From Amblyornis subalaris (Eukaryota > Chordata > Aves > Passeriformes > Ptilonorhynchidae), in the NCBI GenBank assembly GCA_018881555.1, contig JACAXG010000008.1, forward strand, positions 11,623,316-11,687,315: a DNA stretch of 64,000 nt, given 5' to 3'. A program made the position numbers and the translations under genes. The notes below the pieces were generated by a model that did no database searches, was not told where the DNA came from, and was given only the letters and a program-made list of their open reading frames with translations. Positions 25,971 through 36,535 of the stretch are shown here, in pieces. Numbering within the stretch: the first letter of the stretch is position 1; every line of letters starts with the position of its first letter.

Positions 25971-28900
25971 ATTCATGCTGTCTGTGTGCCTTGCACTGGA
26001 TCGTGAGCTTGATGAACCCTGGCCTGGCCTCCATTTGTGTTTGGTTGTGAACATGAATGAAGCAAGATAAAGGAGATCATCAGGGTCAGCCTTTTTGCTG
26101 TTATTTCCCTTGGGACTGTTGCTGACATTGCCTTTGGCTTCTACTTTGCAGCAGAGGGGTGGAAGCTCTGGGTGTAGGACGTCCTCCTTGCTGCTTTCAC
26201 TCTTCTTCTAGTACATGTGTCTGGTGTCTGTGTGTTTGCCAGAGCACTGTGGTGCTACTGCTTGCTCTCCTCCTGCAAGAAATTAAAAGCAACTGAAATA
26301 TTCTTACTAATATGTTATTATAATCTCCATGGGTGCAGGAAGAGGTGGCATACTAAGGTACATACTAACATGCTAGATTGGGGCATAGCTTGAACCACTG
26401 GGTGTGCCAGCAGGAGAACTTGGATTTTTGCCTTGCTCAGACTTTCTCCCACAAATGCCTTTCTTGGGTGCTGGGGTAATTGGATCCCTCAGGTTAAATC
26501 TGGGGCATCTGAGATGGAGAAACAATCTTGTAAACTGAATCTCTGAGTTCAGTGATGAGGCATCCCAGTGTTTTCACTTGTCTGAATGGTCTTCAGTGGG
26601 TTTNGTAGTGGAGGGATTGGCATTTGCAAATTTCATATGCATGACTGGGGATCTGCTGTGCACAAAGACCGTGAGTGACAGCTCACATCACACAGGACAA
26701 CAGCAAAGGAAGAGTTTGTGTGTAGTCTGACCTGAGCAAAGCACCCAGACAANGAAGCTGTATTTGCACTGAGGCGAACCGGGGCAATGCAGCCATGCTT
26801 GCCCATGGGAGAGGACACAAGCAATAGCTGCGCAACTCAGTTGCTCTAAACCTCGTGGAATTATATCAGCTGCCAGATGAAGATGGGCCATGTAGCTCAC
26901 AGCCCTGCAGAAGCCTTAATTTCTGCCAAATAGACATTAGTTGGTGTCTGCAGCTTCTGCACAATTATTGAGGCAATGGAGCTGCAAGCTTCAGAAACAG
27001 CCCATCAGTGTGTGAATGCCATCCAGGGTGGGACTGTTCAGGGGGAAATGGCAGCCAAGCCTTCAACAGCCCAGGCATGGCTGGATAGGAATCTTCACGT
27101 AAATTTTGAGAGAGAACAGGGATTTTCTCGCTCAGTTTNGTAGGCGGGTGTTTATGAGTGTGAAGTGGAAGATGAAATTTCCTTAGGCTGGTCTCGATTA
27201 TTGTCTCATTCTTTGCATGCGGCAGGTTTCCTGACAGCATCCCTACCGATGCAGCAGCCATTGAAAACAGCAGCTGGAAAAGGAGGGTGAGGAAGAGCCT
27301 GGCCTTGCAGCTGGGAGGCCCCTCAGTGCAGGATCAGAACCAGAGCGAACAAGCAGTTCTCCTCTTATCTGATGTAGCCTGGAGAGCAGACAGATAGGAC
27401 TGCAGCAATCAGTATGATGGGAATGCGGTGGGTGGACTCTATCAAGAGAAAAGAAACCCTCCCCTCTATGGATGAACCTTCATCTCTCTGTTTCCCCCCT
27501 CTCCAGTCCTCATTCCGGTAAGAGGGAGGATCTTTTCCCCATCCAGCGATGAGATGAAAGAGTGCCCCCCATTTGACACTTCATGAGCTGGCTGAACCCT
27601 ACAAAGTGATCTTCATAAAATCCTGATTCCAAAGCATCAAAGCCTTTTCCCGACTGGTAAAAACCCTAAAAATTCCTGGAAGAACTGCCAAAGGGCAATG
27701 GGGCTGATTCTGTCAACTGCCTTTGGTTAGAGCTGGGTTTGGTTATTTATGGGGGCCAGGGGAGGCAAGAACTTTCCAGATGGGCGGCTCAACCAAATAT
27801 AACAATGATAAAAATCAATGCAGTTATGTGAAGGGAAAAGAATTCCTGTGCATGAGGCACAGGCTTCTCTGTGCTGAAACATCCCTCAGCACGGTGCTGT
27901 CTCATCCCCGTGCGTTGCATGGACACCTCTGTGTCTGCCCAAATGTGCCCTTTGATGGGGGATTCTGGCTTGACTTAATGGTACCTGCCTAATGAGACTT
28001 CACACTGATTAAGGAGTAAATCCTACAAGAAACATATCCAGGCGAGTAATGGCCCAAATGCAATGAGAAGTCATCCCACCGCAATGGGATTATAGCAGGG
28101 CTGGTGTCTCAGCCCTTGCAAGAAACCAGAGACAGATCAGCAGTGTGACTTTCATCTCCCTGGAAAGGTGGCAGTGTTTTGATGCCCAGGTCATGCTGGG
28201 ATTCCAAAGAAGCAGGTGTGTGTCTCATCAAACTGTGGCTCAGAGTTGATGCACGAGGGATGGAGGTTGGTACATGGGGCTCCACAGAAGCCCTTGGATG
28301 AAAAGCAAGGTGTAAAGATAAACACTTCCTGAAGAAATTTGCTGTTGCAGTGTGATGGTGTAAAGGAACTGAATGAGCAGGAGGACAACCTTCAAAATCA
28401 TCTGGATACTTAAAGTCATCCTGAAGTGTTAATTCTGAGTCCTGTTGGTGTGTGTGTCACTGCAAAACTGCAAGTCAGAATGAAAAACTGCCCCTTCTCC
28501 AAAGGCATTGCAGCCCAGGCATACAAGAGAAGAGAAAGCATAAGAAAGCAGGACATATGGGATTGGGACTGGTTGTTAGATCTTTGCATGCATCCAAGAA
28601 TAGAGGAGGAGGGTTCAGTAATTCCTTCAAGAAGGAAGCTTGCTTGCCTTCTACTTTGCAAGGAAGCATGATGAGCATCTCATGCATGTGGGGAAATGGC
28701 TAGGAGTCAGGACTGAGTGGAGAGATGAAATATCTGGTGAGAGAGGAAATTTGGTGGAGAGGGTTGGAATTGGTGACTGCAAACAGCCTTTGTTTGAGTG
28801 CACCCTTGGGTTTCCTATGTTAGTGAAATTTTGGATGCCAGCACGGGTTATTGCACAGCCACACCATTAGCCAGTCCAATAGCCTCATCTTCTTAGTGCT

Positions 28901-29004
28901 GATTTTTATTTTTGGTGGTATCCTTAGGTGGAAAACCTCCACTACTGTNATGAAAAAACTGTCCCTTGGGTAATTCCTTTTTTCCATTGAGTCCTCTTGT
29001 ACTT
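25971..29004. other. Non-coding stretch
   Basis: No supported gene. Two weak segments were noticed: one ending at about 27286 with a frame reading SIPTDAAAIENSSWKRR, and an open frame at 28640-28870 with protein-like composition but only an AAG-type acceptor. Confidence 0.5.
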
Positions 29005-29170
29005 TATAGAATCATAGAATGGTTTGAATTGAAAGGGGGTGTTAAAGACCACCTAATCCCAAGCGCCTGCCATGGGCAGGGACACCTTGCACCTGACCAG
29101 GTTGCTCAAAGTCCCATCCAACCTGGCCTTGAAAACTTTCAGTCTGGTATTTGCACTCCTTGGCCTCATC
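29005..29170 (-). mobile_element. CR1 LINE, truncated 3' end
   Basis: The left end reads AGAATCATAGAATGGTTTGA, then after a short gap GCCTGCCATGGGCAGGGACA and CAGGTTGCTCAAAGTCCCAT with CCAACCTGGCCTTGAAAACTT. This is the reverse complement of the 3' end of avian CR1, with the CATAGAAT octamer terminus at the left. Similarity fades after about 29150, so only the 3' end is present, which is usual for CR1. This is the strongest single indication of an avian genome. Confidence 0.9.
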
Positions 29171-29483
29171 TCTTGTCTAATATTCATTTGAATGTATAAT
29201 ATGCTGTTGAAAAGGTGGTGAGGCTGAGCCTACTGAGGTTCCTGTTCATCACAGTTCTGTGAACTCCAGCTCTGTAGGTAAGTGTAATTAAATTGGGTCT
29301 GCCTTATCCATCAGACAGAGCTTTACTGAGTTGGTTTTTTTTATTTAGGTCAGGTTCTATGCCTGTGTGAGTGGTCCCACCACTGGGTTGCCTTTCCCCA
29401 GTCTGTCGTCTTGACAGAGCCCAGCCCTGGCCACAGCCATCACTCAACTGAGATGCTTGTTCCTCTCTGCTCCTCACCCGCAG

Positions 29484-29528
29484 ATGGACCCTGCTTGCAG
29501 CACTTCAGCAGGAGAGAGCCAGGATGAG
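29484..29528 (+). CDS. Candidate small phase-0 exon, unknown protein
   Basis: A good acceptor (CTCCTCACCCGCAG) is followed by 45 bases reading MDPACSTSAGESQDE, and then a near-consensus donor GAG|GTGAGTGA. Both ends are phase 0, like the better exons between 44 and 64 kb. The ATG is the first codon after the acceptor, so it may be an internal methionine or the start codon. The peptide is small, polar and acidic, as is the rest of the presumed protein. The next good exon is far away, so membership of the same gene is inference. Confidence 0.4.
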
Positions 29529-29532
29529 GTGA

Positions 29533-31586
29533 GTGATTTGTTTGTTAGTCAGATGGCAGGACCCTTGTTTCTTGTTAAAGGCTTGNGAGATAAGAGATGC
29601 CATTGATTTCTCAAGGTGTTCTTATCATAGGCCTTAAATCTGAAACAACACTACTCATCCACACTTTCTCTCTGGCTTGTTGATGAAAACAGAAAATTTT
29701 CTTCTGCTATTTCCAGTCTCTGGAATGCCCCTAGACAAAAGAATTTTTCAGACACATCATTTCCTTTTGTGAATCAAACTCCTACCCCTTAATGTTCAGC
29801 AAATAATTTGTTCCAAAGGGACTGTGTTGTATGTGATCGTAATTACATTTGGGTTTTAATAATCATAAACACTCCTGTTTTCTAAGAACCAGCTAAACTG
29901 ATTTCCAAATAATTTAGTTTGAATGGCATGTTTTGTGTTTGTGTAGCATCTTCTCCCCCATATGCACTTCTAAAGAAAAACAAACAATGTATTACAAAAA
30001 AAAAAAGCAAGTGTGGGGTAAAAAAAAACCTTGGAGAACTTTAAAAGACTCTAAACCTGAAAAGGGAGGGTGGGATCAGCTAATTTGTCCCTCTTTTGTA
30101 TGGTTTATTAAGCCTTTTGTTCTGGAACGCATGGGTTCAGTGGGAAAGCGGTTTTTGATATATAATGTATTTACTTTTGCTAATTAATTAAAGCAGTATT
30201 CATATGAAAATGCCGACTGATAATGGCTTTCACAGCAACAACTGTGTTTTTTAAAGTAGCAACTTTTAATTACAAATTGACTGGCAGAAATATATAAACC
30301 CAAATATTGTTCCACTGATTTCCTTTTAACTGTGTTACTCTTGCTTGATTTATCGGATTAGGGCTTTTCACACATAGTGCGTACAAGATATTGTTTTTAA
30401 TGAGAAATTAAAAGATTACCAACAATACCCATAAACCATTAAAAACACAAACTCTAGATGAATGGTAATTAGACAGAATGATTTGAGGCTGATAAATTGA
30501 AAGCAATTAATGTATTTGTTTGGGATTCTGAAGATAGCTCTGGGTGTTCCAGAAAGCACTGAAGGGTTCAGATTTGGTGAGGAATTGCAGGTGGAGATAC
30601 CTTGCACTGCTTCAAGTGTCCAGGGTACCAGTGGAGAAGATGCCGACGGGGCTACACTGGCCTTTGGGAAGGGAGAGAGATGAGGAGTTACGTGAANGGG
30701 TTTTGTGGGGAGGGCTGAAGGGCTGTATCAGGGCAGGTTTTCCTTGGATCAAGCCTTTTCTGTGTTTCACTGTTATCTGTGACATAATGTGAGGGAAAAC
30801 TTGAGGAGGTAAGGGAGGGGAAAGTGCTGAGGAGAGGTAAAGCTTTCTCATCTCTGTTGTGGTTTATCAGGAATGCATCCTCTGCTCAACTCGAGCAACT
30901 CTGAGTCAATAAAGCTGCAAGAGATGCTCTCTTTTGGGAGATGAGGAGGTTGCATTCGTTAATGGTGGCTTGTAACCCCAGCAAAAGCATCCTGTTTCTG
31001 TTCTTTCTCTTATTCTTGGCAAAGCAAATGTTTTGGGATTCTGTTTCAGCAAAAGGAAGTACTCTCGGGTGGTGATGCCTTTTGATATTGTTCCTTGTAC
31101 TTGGGTCTAGAACAGAGCTCACCATGATTTCCCATCTCGGGAGAATTTCTCAGCACAAGAAAAATAGCCCCAAACAAGTAATCTCCTAAATCAGGATAGT
31201 GAAGTCTCTACTCAAAAATCTTAAAAAAAAATAGCCCTCCCCACCACAAAACCTAAAGCCCCAGGTGACATATGATCTGAACAACTGAAACATCTCATTT
31301 CAATTTTTGCTATTTTTATTTCAAGTCTTGTCCAAGTGTAAATTAGAGCATTGAAATGAAGAGTCATGGCAAACAAAAACCTGAAACCTTTCCCCCATTT
31401 TCCCACAAGTCAGGAATATCAGAATCAGCCCTTTGTTATACATGTTTCTTTGTGATAATTTGAGACTTCTGATGAGGGGCGGGGAATTTTTCATGGAAAA
31501 AAAAAATCTTGACATGGAATTCTGCAAGTAGAACTCCTTCTCCACCATCAGCTTATCTCTCTGTTCCAATCCCTCCTTCCCTTCAG
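29533..31586. other. Intron-like stretch with AT-rich island
   Basis: No strong exon. The part at about 29800-30500 is AT-rich and unique (annotated separately). A 57-codon open frame (30510-30683) with acidic, protein-like composition is discussed under findings. Confidence 0.5.
30160..30500. promoter_or_regulatory. Possible conserved non-coding element
   Basis: Contains TTGCTAATTAATTAAAGCAG (TAATTAATTA at 30181-30190, a paired-type homeodomain palindrome), TTTTAATTACAAATTGAC and GCAATTAATG in unique AT-rich DNA. Judged by texture only. Confidence 0.3.
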
Positions 31587-31658
31587 ACGTATTCCTTCCA
31601 CGAGGCTTTTCAGTTCTTATCCACTGTAGAAAGAAATGCATTCTTTAACAAGGCAGGA
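31587..31658 (+). CDS. Candidate phase-0 exon, unknown protein
   Basis: A very strong acceptor (CCTCCTTCCCTTCAG) starts a 24-codon open segment beginning TYSFHEAFQFLSTVERNAFF, with a usable donor GGA|GTGAGAGC. Both junctions are phase 0. The frame stays open past the donor to about 31804, so the donor choice is uncertain. The composition differs from the acidic exons further right (more aromatic), so it may not belong to the same gene. Unrecognised. Confidence 0.25.
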
Positions 31659-32514
31659 GTGAGAGCACTGTGTATGCCCTTCGTNTTCAACCATCAGCTG
31701 CTGGTATCTTGTTCAGGGAACCAGGTTTTCCAAGGAGCTCGAGTTCTTGAGCGCACTCAGCAGTGGATACTGAGGTCTTTTGGAAACCTGGTGGTCACAT
31801 TCTGAGTGAAAATTGTTGGACTGAACCAGGGGGGTTTTTTGAGGCTTTGCCCAAAAAAATGGTGGTCTCCATGGAAATGCTGTGACTTTTCAAATTTGGG
31901 GCCCAATTTTCTTTCTTGTTGACTGTCTCCAAGCCACATTTAAGTCTTGCGAGTGCTCTGAAGTTTACATTTGCAGGAGCCCTGTCTTCTCTCCCTGCAG
32001 CTCCATTTCTGTGCAGCACACTGTGGCTCTCGTGGGGTGATTTGTTACAGCTCTCCTTCATNCTACTGGAGTCACTGTTGGTTGCAGAGAAAGTAGGTGT
32101 GTTACTAAAGAGTGTTGTGCTTCCAGGGATGAACTGGACAAGGTACCACTTCATCCGCCAGCCTTACACTGGGGAACATTTCCTGGGCTGTCGCCACTGC
32201 TGTGAAGTAGCATCTTGGGCATTGCATTTTCACTCCTCATGTACTGGTTCGGCCATCAAATTAACAAATAAGGCTCTTGGAGCAGCCACCTGGGGCCTAT
32301 TGCACAAGCTGGATGCCAGTAAAATCCAGTGGTGTGTAGCAAAAGGGAAAAGACCAATAAGGAAACAATAACAGAAAAGCTCTCTTAAAAAGGCATATGG
32401 GTACAATGTTGCTGGCCCAGTTAAGGAACCTGTTATATTCAGTAGTGCAATAAAATCCCAAGTAATTGCAAATGAAACTTAATGCCTTGTAAAAGAGCTC
32501 AGCTCCTTTCTTNC

Positions 32515-32790
32515 GTAGCCGCGGCTTTTTGAACGGAAGGCCGGGTCCAGCAGGAGGTGTATTTGTGCTGCACAGCCTAGGGGGGCTTTGGGGAAACAGC
32601 TGATCAGCTGTGGGCAGGGTGAGGGTTCTTTGAAATGTTCCGGCTNTTTCGGCCAGCCCGGCCTTTGCAGGAGGATGTGGAACAGGGCAGCACGCAGGGA
32701 ATTCGACCTCGACCCTGCGCGTGTGGGATCCAGCNTGCTCTGCTCTTCCCCGCAGGCGCAGGGATCACTTCAGGCTAGTCCAGCCAGGAC
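32515..32790. promoter_or_regulatory. CpG-enriched patch
   Basis: I count about 16 CpG dinucleotides in about 275 bases (CCGCGG, TTTCGG, CTGCGCGTG, GCAGGCGC and others), far above the surroundings. It could be a small CpG island, an alternative promoter or a CpG-rich exon. No TATA box or clear first exon is visible. Confidence 0.3.
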
Positions 32791-35559
32791 GCTGCTGGGG
32801 TGATGGTTACTTTTTGCCTCAATTCTCAAATCCCTGTCTTCCATCATCTTCCTGAGTAGAGCGGTGAGCTCAAAAAGCCTTGCAAAAGCAAGGCAGAGAA
32901 TCCCTCCTAACATTGCTTCTGTGCATGTTCCTTCTGGGCTTTGATCCAGACTTTTTCCTGGATTTTTACAGCACATGATTCTTGNCTGCTTCAAGCTAAC
33001 TCCATTTATTTGGGGAAAGTAGATTTGTGATTTTGCTNTCTGTTACAGATCTTGGACAGTAAAATTTTCTCTAAGTCATAGAGCTAAATCCTGATTGTCT
33101 TTCCTCAGGTCTCAAGACAAACTTCCTTTATGTGAATAAGAAATATATAGGAGGAGGGGATTTGCAGCGCCAGTCTTTTCCAGTGAGGATAGTGATATTT
33201 TTTATTGTTTAGTGTCTGGTCTTTGGGAATTAAATAATTGCTTGAGAATTTTAGCCTCATTTCAAAGGCATGTTTCTAGTCCTCATGTTTGTGTGAACTC
33301 CACCCCCCCACNCACCTCCCCATGTAATTTGAAAGTGTGATTTGGTTATGCCTGAAAGACTCAGGATCCAGAAGGCAGAGAAAAACAACCCAAAGCTGAT
33401 TGTTATGAAAAACAAACACCACCATCCCCTCCCCAAACCGANGGTATTTGAATTCCTGGGTTTGCATTGCTGATTTGGGGCCAAGGGAACTGAAGGCAGG
33501 TAGAAGCCTGACTTGCATTAGAACAGAGAAGCAGGAACCTGGTGGTTTGCTTGCAAATGGCCTGAGCCTGTTAAGCCTGGTGTGCAAGTGCCTNCAAAAT
33601 GGTGTGAGCAAGGACCAAGGGAGTGCCATGGAGGGAAATACCAGCCCTTAGAGAAAATCCTTCCTGCTTCCACACACAAACCCTCATTTTTCAGGAGACA
33701 AGTGTCAGTCCTGCAAAGGATGATATCCCCTCCTTCTCATTTATTAATCAGGTTTTCATTTAAATTGCAATGCTTTTTTTCCCCCACACAACTACAGTTG
33801 GTAAATAAAGCAGTGAATGGCCCTTTTAAGTTCAAATGATGGTTCTAGCTGCCCACACTTAAAAACGTGCAGTGTTCTTCTTTCCTGGTATGAGCTAGCA
33901 GAAGTCATGGGGTGCGCTCTGAGAAATAGCCCCTGCTTTCTTTATTGTTGTTCTTTCCTTCCTCTGATGGAATGAGTCAGGGGCACTGTCAGTTTCTGAA
34001 CCAACAGTGTCTCCTTCTCAGCAATTAATCTGCCCATTTCATTGTTTGACTGAACTGTAGCATGCTCTAAGGTTTGTCTTAATTCTCTGTAGTTGACAAT
34101 AAAAGGGTAAATTTCTGAAAGTCTATCAGGATTTCTAGAGAAACTTCCTTCCCCCTCACCCTCCCCTCGAAAGGAAGCAACCTCCTGCAAACTCACCAGC
34201 CCATTTCTTTTCTTACAGGGTTAGGGCTGGCATCCTTTGTTAGCTTCCTGCATAACCATGGGTTTGACTTGGCTTCTCTCAACGTTCTTGCTGAAATTGG
34301 TCCAACACTTTATCCTCACATCCACCCACGCATGTGAATTCCTCAGTGTCATAAGTTGGTTAGGATCCATGTAAGTCATGGCATCTCTTCGTCTTTAGCC
34401 CTTCATCCACCCCGTGAAAAATGTGTGGTGTTTAAAATGGAGGGAAATGCGAGTATATGCAAGGTGGGGGTATGGAACTANGAGAGGAGGGCAGTGAAGA
34501 CAGAGTCTGTGGAGTCTGTTAGGCCTTTTCAGTAATGAAGTGCAAGACTGCCCCTTAAAGCTGGATGTGAAGGGAGGTTTGTATTGATTTCAGTGAACTC
34601 TAGATCAGGACCTTCAAAAGCAGAAAGGAATATGGACTTAATCAGATGATACCACTGTGGCAAAAGATAAGGCTTAGCATCTATGCAGGACCCTAAATAA
34701 GACCTCAGGTCTTTCAGAAGTGCTCATTAGGAAAGGGGCAGATCCTATACNCAGGGAGGATTACAGCAGTCTGAGACCAGTGCTTTGGAAACTCATCTCC
34801 TTTGGCTAAATGAGAATACCCTGTATTTTCAAATCTGGTTCCACTTGTAGGTGTTGAATATGTGAAAGTCTATTTCTGAACAAATTTTTAAAGACTGCAT
34901 CCTCTTTCACGTCAAAACTGAATTTTGCAAGGTGTTATGTTCCTTCAGCTTTTAGGGCNACACATACACACAGTCAAGGACTTGGGAGGATCACTCGTGG
35001 GAAATTAAAAAGAAAAATTCAGNTAGAAAAGGTTCAGATATTTAGATCAAGAATATGGACATTTGAGACCATTTTAGAAATGGCAGGTCAGCCAGCAGTT
35101 TCACCACCGGATCTTGGTTTGAACTCTGAAAGCCCAGCAAAGCTGGGGTATGCGATCCCGAGACTGGGGTTGTCTAAACACGGAAATCACTCAGAACTCC
35201 AGTCAGCAGAAATGTATGTAAAGGCTCTGAACAAATGCAGCGGTCACGGGGAGCTAATCTCCCACCCCGAGCTCTGGAGTTCTCAGTACGCAACCATTAT
35301 CATCTAAAATATTACCTGTCCTGTTGCAGCCTGGATTTGGTCTCCTTGCCTGTGGATTAGACATAAGGAATATAAAACAAAATACATGCACAAAACCCTT
35401 GTGTTTCCTTTGCAAAATCAGGCTGTGCACATAGCTAATTCTTTTCATGTTAATCTACGCTTACAACCCGATAACAAGCTACAGCTTTCTTCTAACCAGG
35501 CTTGATTAAATTTGGAAGATTTCTTCCCAACAGGAGAACCCTTTCTGCTTTCATGCAGT

Positions 35560-35800
35560 AAACATGATTTTGTGCTTTCTGTATTTCCCTTTTTTATTTT
35601 TATTTCAGGAATTCTTTTTTTTTTCCTGTATTATTATTATTATGAATAAGCTAGTTTTAAATCAATTTCAACAGCTGGAATTAATTTTCCTGTTACTGAC
35701 TCTTCACTTGGGCCTGTCACAGAGCGGGAGGCTTTCTATTAGCATAAACATAACTGAAAGCTCTGGAATTTGCATTAATGTACTTTTAACAAGTTGACAG
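35560..35800. promoter_or_regulatory. Possible conserved non-coding element
   Basis: Unique AT-rich sequence with GGAATTAATTTTCC, CTATTAGCATAAACATAAC and TTGCATTAATGTAC, beside a short TAT repeat (35629-35643). Confidence 0.25.
35629..35643 (+). repeat. (TAT)n microsatellite
   Basis: Five tandem TAT units. Confidence 0.8.
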
Positions 35801-36437
35801 TCTTTTGGCACACGCTCCTGAGATCTGAGAAGCAAGGGAAAAAAAGACTGTATTATACCTTACACTGGCCGGATTGTAAGAAGCTGTCAGGTAAAACCTC
35901 AGGTTTCTTTTTCTACTACAAAAATATGGGACAAAATATCCACTCATAAGCAGGTGCACATATCTGACAATTTTGCAAAGTCCTTACTGCTTCCCTCCTA
36001 GCTCCTGGAAGAGCCTGCTCCCAGCTTGGGAACAAGCTGTTTTATTGTTATTTAATGGATGTGGAACTTGCATAAGGGGTGGAGGTGCTGAGCAAGATAT
36101 TTTACAAAGCTTTTAAAGGGTCTTAGGAAATGTATATTTTTGTGACAGGAGCATGGACCCTTTGAAAAGTGATCCAAATAAAGAGCTAGTCCTGCAAGCC
36201 CCTTTTTACAACAGGGTAGGAATTTAAGAGGATTCAGCATGGCAGTTCAGCCAGCAGATGACAAAATCGTAAGGGATGACCTGAAGACTGAGATGATAGT
36301 TTTCTACATCTCTGTTTAAACCAGATAATTAAAGTGAGGGTCTTTCCATTTGCTTCCAGCTCCTGCATGGAAAGTGAATTGTGGTTGAACTCAGCCTTCA
36401 TTAGCCAGAGGAACCAGAAACTGGTGTTCCTGCCAGA

Positions 36438-36535
36438 TCACAGAATCATTTAGCTTGGAAATGACTTCTAATATCTTCGAGTCCAACCTTTGGCTGAGCA
36501 CCACCTTGCCAGNTAGACCATGGCACTAAGTGCCG
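36438..36535 (-). mobile_element. CR1-type LINE fragment
   Basis: CACAGAATCATTTAGCTTGG, then CTTCGAGTCCAACCTTTGGC, GCACCACCTTGCC and AGACCATGGCACTAAGTGCC, match the reverse-complemented 3' region of an old avian CR1 subfamily (the '...GAGTCCAACCTTTGAC...CACTAAGTGCC' pattern). It is truncated, divergent and contains one N. Confidence 0.85.

Larger units (their letters stand above)
31659..36437. other. Intron-like stretch
   Basis: No confident exon. A 151-codon open frame (31916-32371, plus) is among the longest in the window but shows no motif and no convincing start context. A minus-strand coiled-coil-like frame (33942-34196) is treated as a finding. The part at 35560-35800 is AT-rich and enhancer-like. 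Confidence 0.5.

Noticed and set aside
31916..32371. 151-codon plus-strand open frame
   Set aside because: No motif, start context or biased composition. A frame of this length is expected by chance in 64 kb.
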